Shown piece after piece: positions 28,024 through 37,267 of a stretch of 64,000 nucleotides of DNA. Made by a program: the position numbers and the translations under genes. Every line of letters begins with the position of its first letter. Within the stretch, counting starts at the first letter, position 1. This stretch comes from Methyloprofundus sp. (lineage in GTDB: Bacteria; Pseudomonadota; Gammaproteobacteria; Methylococcales; Methylomonadaceae), in NCBI GenBank assembly GCA_016592635.1, contig AP023240.1:3203630-3267629 (forward strand), in the 5' to 3' direction. The notes under the pieces are model-generated. The model had not been told where the DNA came from, did no database searches, and was given only the letters and a program-made list of their open reading frames with translations.

Positions 28024-28377
28024 CTGAGTTGGTCAGGCAGTCGCTTTTTTACTTTGCAATATAAGTAAAAAAGAGGAAAGTCCGGGCTCCAACAGGGCAA
28101 GGTACCAGGTAACGCCTGGGGGGTGTAAGCCCACGGAAAGTGCAGCAGAAAATAAACCGCCCAGCCTCGGCTGGGTAAGGGTGAAATGGTGCGGTAAGAG
28201 CGCACCGCGTGACTGGCAACAGGAGCGGCATGGTAAACCCTACCTGGAGCAAGATCAAATAGAGAAGCTGACGCATGGCCCATGCGGCTTCTGGGTAGAT
28301 CGCTTGAGCCATAAGGTGACTTATGGCCTAGATGAATGACTGTCCTAGACAAAACCCGGCTTATCGACCAACTCACC
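28024..28377 (+). ncRNA. rnpB: RNase P RNA, type A
   Basis: Catalytic RNA of RNase P, which matures the 5' ends of tRNAs. The ends pair as helix P1 (GAGTTGGTC at 28026-28034 with GACCAACTC at 28366-28374). The conserved core is present: GAGGAAAGTCCGGGCTCC near 28072, and near the 3' end GATGAATGACTGTCC and AACCCGGCTTATCG. Size and layout match bacterial type A RNAs. ORFs on the opposite strand here are chance readings. It lies between rsmI and the CRP-like gene. Confidence 0.96.
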
Positions 28378-28391
28378 CTTAAATTTATTAA

Positions 28392-29063
28392 ATGCAGAGA
28401 GATTTATTTATGTTAGCCAGTATTCCTTCTCCAGACTCAACAAAAGTAATTCCCTCTTTACTGCATTTATGTCATGTACGTAGTTATCCCGCCAAAACAA
28501 CCATTATTAGACCTGGCGATGTGGGTGACCGTCTGCATTTTATTATTGATGGCTCAGTCAGTGTCTGTGCCGAAGATGATGACGGCCATGAATTAATTCT
28601 AGCTTACCTAAATAAAAATGAATTTATTGGTGAGATAGGGGTGTTCAGGGGCACAGAAATTCGAGAAGTGACCGTCAAAACTCGCGTAGCCTGTAAGCTA
28701 GCAGAAATTGGCTATGATCGCTTACACCATGCCATTCATCATGAACTTAAAGAGCATGCAACTGAATTACTAACCTTACTAGGCGAACAACTCGCCAGCC
28801 GTCTACTGACAACCAGCAGAAAATATTGTGATTTAGCGTTTATGGATGTCGAAGGCCGTGTTGCACGTGCCTTATTAGACCTAACAAAAGAACCTGATGC
28901 AATTACTCATCCTGATGGCATGCAACTGCATATTACTCGCCAAGAAATTAGCCGCATTGTTGGTTGCTCAAGAGAAATGGTCGGCCGTATTCTTAAAGAA
29001 ATGGAAAGTAAAAGCCTGATTTCAGCACACGGTAAAACCATTGTCGTTTTTGGTACACGCTAA
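28392..29063 (+). CDS. crp: CRP/Vfr-type cAMP-responsive transcription regulator
   Basis: A 223-residue regulator. Residues 20-130 form a cyclic-nucleotide-binding domain with FIGEIGVF, and the C-terminal helix-turn-helix ITRQEISRIVGCSREMVGRI (181-200) plus the ending LISAHGKTIVVFGTR are almost those of E. coli CRP. Against E. coli CRP, cAMP contacts Gly71, Glu72, Arg82, Thr127 and Ser128 correspond to Gly80, Glu81, Arg91, Thr141 and Ser142, but Ser83 is replaced by Glu92, which might change ligand affinity or choice. A class I adenylate cyclase is in the same window. It should bind CRP-like palindromes. Monocistronic, right after rnpB. Confidence 0.88.
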   Translation: MQRDLFMLASIPSPDSTKVIPSLLHLCHVRSYPAKTTIIRPGDVGDRLHFIIDGSVSVCAEDDDGHELILAYLNKNEFIGEIGVFRGTEIREVTVKTRVACKLAEIGYDRLHHAIHHELKEHATELLTLLGEQLASRLLTTSRKYCDLAFMDVEGRVARALLDLTKEPDAITHPDGMQLHITRQEISRIVGCSREMVGRILKEMESKSLISAHGKTIVVFGTR

Positions 29064-29192
29064 GCTTACAAAACTTATGTGGCTACAAAAAATGTAACCG
29101 CAATAAAATCAATATAATAATATTTGAAATCGAGGATCGAATACAACCCAAAACTATCATAAATTTTTCAGTTTTAGGTTTTTATACAACTC

Positions 29193-30161
29193 TTAGTCCT
29201 TAGCCAATAATTCACGCACCTGTTCATCCGCGTGATAGGACGAGCGCACCATTGGCGCACTAGCTACTTGTTTAAAACCCATTTTCTTAGCTAAAACCGC
29301 ATATTCATCGAACTCTGCGGGCGTAATATACCGCTGTACAGCTAAATGCTCGGCACTAGGCTGTAAGTATTGCCCTAAAGTCAAAATCGAGCATTGATGC
29401 TTACGCAAATCCTGCATAACCGCAAGCACCTCTTCTTTCGTTTCCCCAATTCCTAGCATAAGCCCCGACTTAGTAGGAACATCAGGTAAGATTTCATTGT
29501 ATGCTTGCAATAAATCTAAAGACTGCTGATAATCAGCCCCAGGTCTAGCTGCTTTATATAAACGCGGAATGGTTTCCAGATTATGATTAAATACATCAAC
29601 AGGTGCTGCCTGTAATATATCTAAAGCCAGCTCAACACGCCCTCTAAAATCAGGCACCAACACTTCTATTTTAGTTGCTGGTGACTGACTGCGAATTTCA
29701 TTAATGCAAGCAGCATAGTGCCCTGCTCCTCCATCTCTAAGATCATCACGATCCACTGAAGTAATCACCACATATTTTAATGCCAATTGTTTAATGGTTT
29801 TAGCTAAATTTATCGGCTCTGTAACGTCCAGCGACAAAGGCTTACCATGTGCAACATCACAAAAAGGACAACGCCTCGTACACAAGTCCCCCATAATCAT
29901 AAATGTTGCCGTACCTAAGCTAAAGCACTCATTTAAGTTTGGACAAGCCGCTTCTTCACAAACACTATGTAATTTATTCTCACGCAATGTTTTTTTAATA
30001 TGCGTAATATCTTCATTGCCTATTAATTTAACCCGAATCCATTCCGGTTTACGCAAAACCGACCCTCTAGGCTCAACTTTAATGGGGATTCTAGCTAATT
30101 TTTCTGCATTACGCTGATGTGTTGTAGGGGTTGCTCGTGAAGGAGCGGTAACGTTAGACAT
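29193..30161 (-). CDS. lipA: Lipoyl synthase
   Basis: A 322-residue radical SAM enzyme inserting two sulfurs into octanoyl groups on lipoyl domains. It has both clusters: the auxiliary one from [12 protein letters not shown] and the radical SAM one from CTRRCPFC, with the C-terminal RSSYHADE serine that also ligates the auxiliary cluster. It acts on the E2 subunits of pyruvate and other 2-oxoacid dehydrogenases, whose genes (aceF, lpdA) lie 6 kb away. It follows lipB after about 140 bases. Confidence 0.96.
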   Translation of the reverse strand: MSNVTAPSRATPTTHQRNAEKLARIPIKVEPRGSVLRKPEWIRVKLIGNEDITHIKKTLRENKLHSVCEEAACPNLNECFSLGTATFMIMGDLCTRRCPFCDVAHGKPLSLDVTEPINLAKTIKQLALKYVVITSVDRDDLRDGGAGHYAACINEIRSQSPATKIEVLVPDFRGRVELALDILQAAPVDVFNHNLETIPRLYKAARPGADYQQSLDLLQAYNEILPDVPTKSGLMLGIGETKEEVLAVMQDLRKHQCSILTLGQYLQPSAEHLAVQRYITPAEFDEYAVLAKKMGFKQVASAPMVRSSYHADEQVRELLAKD

Positions 30162-30300
30162 AAGATAATATAAGTAAAAAACTCGAAAAAATTAAAGATG
30201 AAACTTACTGAGAATGACCTCTAAAGTTAGGGTTCGTAGCTTTAAATTTATGCGTATCATATACATAAATTCGCACCAATAAACTTTATTGAACACGTCC

Positions 30301-30915
30301 TTACTTAGAATCACTCAAAGCACTAACAATAGCATTGACAACTGGCACCGCCAACTCATACGTTTGTATCTCCACACCTAGCTCAGCCAACTGAGTAATC
30401 TGCAACCCTTGATAACCACAAGGGTTTATATAAGAAAAAGGCTCCAAATCCATACAATTATTTAAGCTCAAACCATGATAACTACAATTTTTTTTAATGC
30501 GCAAACCCACTGAACCTATTTTTTGGTCGCCGATATAAACGCCAGGAGCCTCAGGCTTAGCCAATGCATGCAAGCCATATTGAGCCAACGTATCTATCAT
30601 CGACTGCTCTAGAATAGTAACCAGATCCCGTACACCTATTTGCAAACGCTTAATATCAATTAAGGTGTAGACAACCAATTGCCCAGGAGCATGATAAGTA
30701 ATTTGCCCACCTCTATCAGCCTTAACGACAGGGATTGCAGATGCCCGCAATAAATTCTCCGCCTTACCATTCAAACCTTGAGTAAAAATAGCGGGGTGCT
30801 CTACTATCCATATTTCATCAGTAGTATGTCCACCCCTGCTTAAAGTAAAGTCCTGCATTGCCTGCAAGCACTGCAGGTAGTCTTGCAAACCCAGCCGCCG
30901 CACTTTAATCTGCAT
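30301..30915 (-). CDS. lipB: Octanoyl-[acyl-carrier-protein] transferase
   Basis: Transfers octanoate from acyl carrier protein to lipoyl domains, the step before LipA. It has [15 protein letters not shown] and the catalytic Cys/Lys region around KIGSVGLRI and [15 protein letters not shown]...INPCGYQG. I choose ATG 30915 (204 residues), which aligns with E. coli LipB and overlaps the DUF523 gene by 11 bases; an upstream ATG at 30951 would add 12 residues. Gene order ybeD-(insert)-lipB-lipA is conserved apart from the inserted DUF523 gene. Confidence 0.95.
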   Translation of the reverse strand: MQIKVRRLGLQDYLQCLQAMQDFTLSRGGHTTDEIWIVEHPAIFTQGLNGKAENLLRASAIPVVKADRGGQITYHAPGQLVVYTLIDIKRLQIGVRDLVTILEQSMIDTLAQYGLHALAKPEAPGVYIGDQKIGSVGLRIKKNCSYHGLSLNNCMDLEPFSYINPCGYQGLQITQLAELGVEIQTYELAVPVVNAIVSALSDSK

Positions 30916-31408
30916 ACGCACCAACCTGTTGTATAAATTCCTGTAACTCACCTTCTCCTAAAATGGCATTACTCTGCCAAATAGGTAAGTTTGGCTGTAA
31001 TTGCATTATTGCTGCCGCAAAAATGCCGCTCGCATTACGCTGCATACTACCTTGCTCATCCCATATTTTACAATTATTAATACCACAACTAGGTGATTTA
31101 TCTTTTAAAACTAGCCCAGCAAGCGCATATTGATCCATAAACAATTGCGCATAAGTCATCATGCGCTCAGTTAAATCAATCACTGGCTGAGTAGTACTCA
31201 ATAAACAAATTTTACTACCTTGTCGGTACAGCGCAATTTTTGTGCGTGGTACACCTAAACCTATTTCTATTTCAGGGCAGACAGGGATAATATTAAAGCG
31301 TGTAGGCAATCCCTCCAGAAGTATTGCGCTGGCTTGATGCTCCCCATCATAGCGAACTTTATGCCCCAAAAGGCATGCACTGATGGCAATAGATTTTTTT
31401 TGAGTCAT
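30905..31408 (-). CDS. DUF523 family protein (TudS-like)
   Basis: A 167-residue protein of the DUF523 family. Three cysteines are in the conserved places: ACLLG near residue 13, [13 protein letters not shown] near 44 and SPSCGI near 114. In the thiouracil desulfurase TudS of this family three such cysteines hold a [4Fe-4S] cluster, so this protein may remove sulfur from thiolated bases; that assignment is from family knowledge. It sits between ybeD and lipB, a place where E. coli has no gene, and overlaps lipB by 11 bases. Confidence 0.8.
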   Translation of the reverse strand: MTQKKSIAISACLLGHKVRYDGEHQASAILLEGLPTRFNIIPVCPEIEIGLGVPRTKIALYRQGSKICLLSTTQPVIDLTERMMTYAQLFMDQYALAGLVLKDKSPSCGINNCKIWDEQGSMQRNASGIFAAAIMQLQPNLPIWQSNAILGEGELQEFIQQVGAYAD

Positions 31409-31428
31409 GGCATCAAGGGAAACCTAGC

Positions 31429-31701
31429 TTATAAGGTCATCACTACATCAGGGCAAGCAGATAAATCCAAATAAATAGCATCTAATTGTGCTTTACTTTG
31501 GGCATTTATTTCTACAGTGACTGATACAAATTTCCCGCCTTTACTCTCCCGTGTTTTTATATCGACAGAGCTTGAATCTTCCACATGGCGGCGTACAATC
31601 GTCACTACCTCTGCTTCCATTGTTGCAGTATTTCTGCCCATTGCTTTAATAGGGAATTGGCAAGGAAACTCAAAGGGCGTTTCATGCTCTAGGTCTGTCA
31701 T
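31429..31701 (-). CDS. ybeD: YbeD / DUF493 family protein
   Basis: A 90-residue ferredoxin-like-fold protein. The family blocks are FPCQFPIKAMG, then SKGGKFVSVTVEINAQS, then DVVMTL at the C-terminus. Members resemble regulatory ACT-like domains; no reaction is established. It overlaps the aminotransferase gene by 4 bases and keeps its usual place between dacA and lipB. Confidence 0.9.
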   Translation of the reverse strand: MTDLEHETPFEFPCQFPIKAMGRNTATMEAEVVTIVRRHVEDSSSVDIKTRESKGGKFVSVTVEINAQSKAQLDAIYLDLSACPDVVMTL

Positions 31702-32540
31702 GATTGATTCAGCTTATAATCTTGAAATAATTGATGCATAATTTGCCATACTGGCCCTACCTGCCCCGTTCCTACAGACTCATTATCTAAGCTAGTGACT
31801 GGCAAAATTTCACGAGTAGAACTAGTCAGCCATATTTCACTCGCCAACTGTAGTGCCTCTAATGAAATAACATCTTCTTGCACCACGACTTGATTAGCCT
31901 TCGCTAAATCAATAATCACATCACGGGTAATACCTGGCAAAATTTCATGTGTTTTTGGTGGCGTAACCAGCACGCCATCAATAACTGCAAACACGTTACT
32001 TGCAGCTCCTTCTGTTGCATATCCTTCTTTAATCAAAATAGCTTCTGCACAACCTTGTTCTACCGCTTGCTGTCTTAATAAAACATTACCTAATAAAGTC
32101 GTCGCTTTAATATGACACAACTGCCACCGGGTATCATCTAAAGTAACTGCTTTAACACCCATCTCATGAGCAAAAGGCACAATAGTAGAACACATAACAA
32201 ATATAGTTGGCTCCACCTGCTCAGGAAATGCGTGATCTCTTTTAGCTGCCACTCCGCGAGTCACTTGCAAATAAATATATTGCGCATCACCTTCAATGAG
32301 TAAAGGTTCCAAAATATCCAGCCACTGTTGCTTATCATATGACAAAGACAAACGTATCGCAGCCAGACTATTATTCAAACGATCTAAATGTGTATCTAGA
32401 CAAAATAACTTACCTGCATAAGCAGGAATAACCTCATAAACACCATCACCAAACAAAAATCCACGATCAAGAACCGAAATTTTTGCTGCTGACAATGGTA
32501 AATACTCACCATTTAAATAGACACTTGTCTCTTGCATCAT
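31698..32540 (-). CDS. dat: D-amino-acid (branched-chain type) aminotransferase
   Basis: A 280-residue fold-type IV PLP aminotransferase. It has SVLDRGFLFGDGVYEVIPAYAG at the N-terminus, YLQVTRGVA, the catalytic lysine in CHIKATTLLGNVL and the phosphate loop EGAASNVFAV. Fold IV with this RGV pattern matches D-alanine aminotransferase, which makes D-glutamate or D-alanine for peptidoglycan; branched-chain aminotransferase or aminodeoxychorismate lyase are less likely. It lies 1 base after dacA and overlaps ybeD, so it is embedded in a cell-wall operon. Confidence 0.85.
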   Translation of the reverse strand: MMQETSVYLNGEYLPLSAAKISVLDRGFLFGDGVYEVIPAYAGKLFCLDTHLDRLNNSLAAIRLSLSYDKQQWLDILEPLLIEGDAQYIYLQVTRGVAAKRDHAFPEQVEPTIFVMCSTIVPFAHEMGVKAVTLDDTRWQLCHIKATTLLGNVLLRQQAVEQGCAEAILIKEGYATEGAASNVFAVIDGVLVTPPKTHEILPGITRDVIIDLAKANQVVVQEDVISLEALQLASEIWLTSSTREILPVTSLDNESVGTGQVGPVWQIMHQLFQDYKLNQS

Positions 32541-32541
32541 C

Positions 32542-33714
32542 TTATTTAAGTAGCATCAATGCTGAATCATATGCACGCTGAAAAAAACCACCTTTTTCAA
32601 CCGTATTCAGAGCAATCAGTGGTTTAGAACTCACTATCTTATCGCGCAAAGTCACATTAACAGTTCCCAACTGATCGCCTTGTTTAATGGGTGCCAAAAT
32701 TTTCACATCAACACTTGTACTAGCTTCCATTTCTTTATAGTGCCGTCTGGAAATAGTCACGTACAAATCTTCAGCCAAACCTAAATTAACGTTCTCTTGT
32801 GCGCCCTTCCAAACTCTTGCCGTCGTCAGTGCGGTACTAGCATCATATAATTTATGGGTTTCAAAAAAACGAAAACCATAATTCAATAATGTCTGGCTTT
32901 CATTGGCACGAGCACTTTTACTATTAGTCCCTAGCACCACCGAAATAAGGCGCATTTCCTGGCGTTTAGCCGAGGCAACCAAACAATAACCCGCCTCTTT
33001 AGTATGCCCTGTTTTCACACCATCAACAGACTCATCACGCCACAGCAAAATATTACGGTTTTTCTGAGTAATATTATTAAACGTAAATTCCTTTTCTGCA
33101 TCCCAATGATAATAATCTGGAAATTCTCTAATGACTGCATTCGTTAAAATAGCCAAGTCACGAGCAGTAGTATAATGCTCATTAGGAACTGGTAAACCTG
33201 TTGCATTCATATAATGAGTACTACTCATACCTAAACGCTGCGCTTGTTGATTCATCATCTCTGCAAAAGTACGCTCATCACCTGCAATATGCTCGGCAAT
33301 AGCCACACTAGCATCATTACCTGATTGAATAATAATACCTTTTAATAGGTTCTCAACGCTCACTTGCTTATTCACTTCAATAAACATTTTTGAGCCTGGG
33401 GTACGCCATGCATTTTCACTCACAGTGACCATTTCATCAAGGCTTAAACGATTATTACTTAACTCACGAAAAGCAATATAAGCAGTCATGATTTTGGTCA
33501 AACTTGCTGGTGGCAATACTGTATCAGCATCTCGCTCAGCCAAAACGCGTCCACTATTAAAATCTTGCAAAAAATAACTGCTGGCAGCCAATCGTGGTGG
33601 TGCAGGAATTAGGATCTCATTAGCAGCATTAACCTGCGTAACTGGTAACAATAGGGTCAGCAAAAAAGAAATTTGCAAAAATTGTAAAAAAGTTAACTGT
33701 AATTTTGTATACAT
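32542..33714 (-). CDS. dacA: D-alanyl-D-alanine carboxypeptidase (PBP5/6 family)
   Basis: A periplasmic class of penicillin-binding protein that trims the terminal D-Ala of peptidoglycan stems. The active-site triad is complete: SLTK (SxxK), SGN and KTG in VDGVKTGHT. A C-terminal beta domain and an amphipathic membrane-anchor tail (FFQRAYDSALMLLK) follow. I choose ATG 33714 (MYTKLQLTFLQFLQ, 390 residues), which starts directly at the signal peptide; the upstream ATG at 33798 adds 28 polar residues. It leads a unit with dat, ybeD, the DUF523 gene and lipB. Confidence 0.94.
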   Translation of the reverse strand: MYTKLQLTFLQFLQISFLLTLLLPVTQVNAANEILIPAPPRLAASSYFLQDFNSGRVLAERDADTVLPPASLTKIMTAYIAFRELSNNRLSLDEMVTVSENAWRTPGSKMFIEVNKQVSVENLLKGIIIQSGNDASVAIAEHIAGDERTFAEMMNQQAQRLGMSSTHYMNATGLPVPNEHYTTARDLAILTNAVIREFPDYYHWDAEKEFTFNNITQKNRNILLWRDESVDGVKTGHTKEAGYCLVASAKRQEMRLISVVLGTNSKSARANESQTLLNYGFRFFETHKLYDASTALTTARVWKGAQENVNLGLAEDLYVTISRRHYKEMEASTSVDVKILAPIKQGDQLGTVNVTLRDKIVSSKPLIALNTVEKGGFFQRAYDSALMLLK

Positions 33715-33845
33715 GAATAATGAGTTTAATCTTGATTTTGAACTAGAAGATTGAAAACATAGTAATGTTTTCAAGAGAGTTACGTTAAAATAACGCAACT
33801 TAAATTAAGTAAAAAAATTATAACATGAGCTAATATTCTTTGCAT

Positions 33846-33887
33846 TGCAGGAGGAACCTTTGGTCACGACCAAAGGTTCCTCCTGCA
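33846..33887. repeat. Perfect palindromic repeat, copy 2
   Basis: Arms of 20 bases pair perfectly around a 2-base loop (arm: TGCAGGAGGAACCTTTGGTC). The arm shares its GGAGG-CCTTTGG core with the imperfect copy at 4406-4461. It lies between rlpA and dacA and could end transcription or mark a dispersed palindromic family. Confidence 0.85.
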
Positions 33888-33899
33888 TAGAATTAAACT

Positions 33900-34700
33900 C
33901 TAATCGGTGACAAACTGCACTTGACTAATACCAATGCTCTGTAATTTTTTGCTTGCCGTATCAGCTTCTACAACTGAAGAAATAGGTCCAACTTGCACTT
34001 TATAAAAAGTAGTGCCTGCAAGCTTACTGGTCACGATTCGGCTAGTCGTCAACCGCAAATCCGCAACTTGTTGTTGTAACTTAATAGCATTCTCAGCTGA
34101 GCCAAAAGCACCTATCTGCATATAAACCTGCCTAACAGTAGCAGGATTTGTATTACCTACCTGCTCACCGGACTGCACCGCTACCACTTCGACAAAACCA
34201 GTCCCTACTTTATCTAAACCTAACTTAACAGCAACGGCATAAGATAAATCAATAATACGCTGCTCATGAAAAGGCCCACGATCATTGACTCTTACAATAA
34301 CTTGACGCTGATTTTGCAGATTTGTCACCCGCACATAACTAGGGATTGGTAAGGTTTTATGCGCAGCAGTCATCGCGTACATATCATACGTTTCACCTGT
34401 TGCCGTTTTCTTCTGGTGAAATTTAGTTCCGTACCAAGATGCAATACCTTGCTGTTTAAAACCTATATTACTAGGCAAAACATGATAGGTCTTACCTAAA
34501 ACTTGGTAAGACTCTGGGTTGACAGATGCTGACCAAGGTTCATATTGAGGCACTGCGTCAGGAATGGCTGCAATATCTACCGTATTATTTTCTGGCTTAC
34601 CATCAACAATACTTTCAACAGGCGATTCTATAATAATTTTTTCTTGACTAGAGCAAGCTACCAAAAATAGCGGCAATAAAAATAGACTAATCTTTTGCAT
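33900..34700 (-). CDS. rlpA: Septal ring lytic transglycosylase RlpA
   Basis: An outer-membrane lipoprotein of 266 residues (ATG 34700; lipobox LVAC, Cys16). The central double-psi beta-barrel has ASWYGTKFHQKKTATGE, and the catalytic-type RVNDRGPF. The C-terminal SPOR domain (about 190-265; QIGAFGSAENA) binds denuded glycan at the septum. RlpA cleaves such strands during division in Pseudomonas. The start overlaps mltB by 14 bases, so the two are co-translated. mrdB, which often precedes it, is absent. Confidence 0.92.
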   Translation of the reverse strand: MQKISLFLLPLFLVACSSQEKIIIESPVESIVDGKPENNTVDIAAIPDAVPQYEPWSASVNPESYQVLGKTYHVLPSNIGFKQQGIASWYGTKFHQKKTATGETYDMYAMTAAHKTLPIPSYVRVTNLQNQRQVIVRVNDRGPFHEQRIIDLSYAVAVKLGLDKVGTGFVEVVAVQSGEQVGNTNPATVRQVYMQIGAFGSAENAIKLQQQVADLRLTTSRIVTSKLAGTTFYKVQVGPISSVVEADTASKKLQSIGISQVQFVTD

Positions 34701-35700
34701 TGGTACTCGCAATATATTGCTTTCTAATTGCCTCGCTCAATTGAAACACAGCCATCGCATAAAGTTTGCTATGGTTATAGCGAGTAATAACATAAAAATT
34801 ATCCAGACCTACCCATAAGTCATGCCCTTTTTCCTGTGTAAAGCTTAACAATTTAAGAGGCTGGTTATTAAGCATTTCTGTCGGCAGTTTAACTTGCATC
34901 GCTCTAAGCTGAGCCGCACTAAAGTCAGGTTTTAAACCTTTAGTTAAGGCCAGTTTATATTGCACTCCAGTAGCCATAACAGGAAAAGCAATATCTTGCT
35001 TTGGCTGCCAGTGATGTTTTGCAAAATAGTTGGCAACGCTAGCAATAGAATCAGCAGGGTTATGCCAGATATCTCGTTTACCATTCCCTTCAAAATCAGC
35101 AGCATAATGTCGGTAACTGCTAGGCATAAATTGTGGCATACCCATAGCACCCGCATAAGAACCAACTGGCTCAAGTGGATTCATTTTTTCTTCACGGCAT
35201 AGCAACAAAAAATGCTCTAACTCACTGAGAAAAAATTTACTACGCTTTGGATATTCAAAGCCTAGCGTTGCCAAAGCATTAATAACCTTATAGCCACCTG
35301 TACGTGCACCATATAAAGTTTCAACACCAATAATAGCAACCATTATTTCTGCAGGTAAACCATATTGTTGCTGCATGGCAGTCAAACTCGCTTTATTATC
35401 CTGCCAAAATTTAACGCCGCCCTTAATACGTTTATCTTGTAAAAATATTTTACGGTACTTATACCAAGGCATGCCCTCCGCAGGGCGTGTCATAGCAGCA
35501 ATAATTTTTGGCTTAAATGTAACCGACTTAAACAACTGCTCCAATTCAGTACGTTCAAATTGATGCCCAGTCACCATTTTGCTAATAAATTTATCAACAG
35601 CGACTTTATTTTTTATGTCAGCCTGCGCAACAGTCCCTATTAACGTAGATAAAAAAAACAACGAACCAATCAATAACTTATGCATAATAATCTTGAGCAT
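34687..35700 (-). CDS. mltB: Lytic murein transglycosylase B
   Basis: A 337-residue periplasmic enzyme that cleaves the glycan backbone of peptidoglycan with formation of 1,6-anhydro-MurNAc. The catalytic glutamate is in GVETLYGARTG, and the family block SYAGAMGMPQFMPSSYRHYA follows, then DGNGKRDIW-like FEGNGKRDIW. The N-terminus is a signal peptide (to about AQA, residue 27) with no lipobox, so it is a soluble SltB1/MltB variant. An ATG at 35685 is also possible. Co-transcribed with rlpA. Confidence 0.93.
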   Translation of the reverse strand: MLKIIMHKLLIGSLFFLSTLIGTVAQADIKNKVAVDKFISKMVTGHQFERTELEQLFKSVTFKPKIIAAMTRPAEGMPWYKYRKIFLQDKRIKGGVKFWQDNKASLTAMQQQYGLPAEIMVAIIGVETLYGARTGGYKVINALATLGFEYPKRSKFFLSELEHFLLLCREEKMNPLEPVGSYAGAMGMPQFMPSSYRHYAADFEGNGKRDIWHNPADSIASVANYFAKHHWQPKQDIAFPVMATGVQYKLALTKGLKPDFSAAQLRAMQVKLPTEMLNNQPLKLLSFTQEKGHDLWVGLDNFYVITRYNHSKLYAMAVFQLSEAIRKQYIASTNAKD

Positions 35701-35731
35701 GTAATAGATAAAGTAAACAGAAGGTTACAAG

Positions 35732-35775
35732 GTTGGATTAGCTTATTTAGCGTAACGAAAATAAGCTAATCCAAC
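35732..35775. repeat. Perfect 17-bp palindrome (GTTGGATTAGC type)
   Basis: Arms 35732-35748 (GTTGGATTAGCTTATTT) and 35759-35775 pair perfectly with a 10-base loop. It lies between lpdA and mltB and is followed by TTTT on the plus strand. The sequence has the look of a dispersed palindromic repeat, and it may serve as a terminator for the aceEF-lpdA unit. Confidence 0.75.
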
Positions 35776-35840
35776 ATTTTCAGAATAAATCACAAATAAC
35801 TTGTTAAAACACGCAACTCATTCTGTCCAAGGCGATAATA

Positions 35841-37256
35841 CTATTTTTTCTTTACATACAAATCAGTAATCGTGCCTGTGACCATTTCAGCAGCAAAAGC
35901 GAATGTCTCGGACAAAGTAGGATGCGCATGAATGGTCAAACCAATATCTTCTGCATCAGCGCCCATTTCCAGAGCCAACACAGCTTCTGCAATCAACTCA
36001 CCCGCATTAGGCCCTACCATGCCAGCACCTAAAACACGCCCTGTTTCAGGGTCACATAATATTTTAGTTACCCCTTCACTACGACTTAAGCTCAAAGAGC
36101 GTCCACTTGCAGCCCAAGGAAACGCACCTTTATCGTAGGCAATACCTTGTGCTTTCGCTTCAATTTCGGTCAGACCCATCCATGCAATTTCAGGGTCAGT
36201 ATAAGCAACTGATGGAATAGTTAAAGCATCAAAACCTGATTTATGACCTGCTGTAACTTCTGCAGCAATCTTACCTTCATAAACTGCTTTATGCGCCAAC
36301 ATTGGATTGCCAACAATATCACCTATTGCAAAAATATGCGGCACATTGGTTTTTTGTTGCTTATCAACCGCAATAAAACCACGCTCATCAACATTAATGC
36401 CTGCATTTTCGGCACCAATTAGTAAGCCATTAGGTTTACGACCAATAGCAACCAACACTTTATCGAACACTTCTGCATCAGGGGCTTTATCACCCTCAAA
36501 AGTGACGTTAAGACCGTCATCTTGTGGCTCAATACTTTGTACTTTAGTTTTTAACCAAATATTCTTATATTGCTTTTTAATGCGTCGCTGTAGTGGGGTC
36601 ACTAAATCTTTATCACAGCCAGGAATGATCTGATCCATTAATTCCACAACACTGATTTCTGAACCCAATGCATGATAAACCGTTGCCATTTCTAAGCCAA
36701 TAATACCACCCCCAACAATCAATAGTTTTTTGGGTACATCTTCTATCTCTAAAGCATCGGTCGAATCCATCAAACGCGGATCATCATTTGGAAATACTGG
36801 AATCTTGTTAACCTGTGAACCAGCAGCAATAATGGCATTATCAAAAGTAATCGTTTGCGTACCCGATTCGCTAGTCACTTCCAAGGCATTTGCCGTGGTA
36901 AATTTACCTAAGCCTTGCACAACAGTCACTTTGCGCTGCTTAGCCAAACGCGCCAAGCCACCCGTTAAAGTATTGGTAATACCTTGCTTCCATTCACGAA
37001 TTTTATCCAAGTCAAATTCAGGCTTACCAAAACTTAAGCCATGGCTTTCAAAAGCATCAGCTTCATGCACTAACTGTGCAACATGCAATAAAGCTTTAGA
37101 AGGAATACAGCCCACATTCAAACAAACACCACCTAAAACCGGATATTTTTCTACTAAAACAACTTGTTTACCTAAATCAGCAGCACGAAAAGCAGCCGTA
37201 TAACCTCCAGGACCGCCACCTAAAACCAAGACTTCCGCATGTATTGTATCTGTCAT
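35841..37256 (-). CDS. lpdA: Dihydrolipoyl dehydrogenase (E3)
   Basis: A 471-residue flavoprotein that reoxidises dihydrolipoamide with NAD+. It has the FAD-binding LGGGPGGYTAAFRAADLG, the redox disulfide GGVCLNVGCIPSK, the NAD site GGGIIGLEMA and the active-site HAHPTLSET near the C-terminus. It follows aceF after 11 bases and belongs to the pyruvate dehydrogenase complex. Full length (E. coli 474). Confidence 0.97.
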   Translation of the reverse strand: MTDTIHAEVLVLGGGPGGYTAAFRAADLGKQVVLVEKYPVLGGVCLNVGCIPSKALLHVAQLVHEADAFESHGLSFGKPEFDLDKIREWKQGITNTLTGGLARLAKQRKVTVVQGLGKFTTANALEVTSESGTQTITFDNAIIAAGSQVNKIPVFPNDDPRLMDSTDALEIEDVPKKLLIVGGGIIGLEMATVYHALGSEISVVELMDQIIPGCDKDLVTPLQRRIKKQYKNIWLKTKVQSIEPQDDGLNVTFEGDKAPDAEVFDKVLVAIGRKPNGLLIGAENAGINVDERGFIAVDKQQKTNVPHIFAIGDIVGNPMLAHKAVYEGKIAAEVTAGHKSGFDALTIPSVAYTDPEIAWMGLTEIEAKAQGIAYDKGAFPWAASGRSLSLSRSEGVTKILCDPETGRVLGAGMVGPNAGELIAEAVLALEMGADAEDIGLTIHAHPTLSETFAFAAEMVTGTITDLYVKKK

Positions 37257-37267
37257 ATTCTTGCTCC

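Noticed and set aside
28008..28376. Two minus-strand ORFs over rnpB
   Set aside because: They lie entirely within RNase P RNA; the conserved RNA core explains the sequence.
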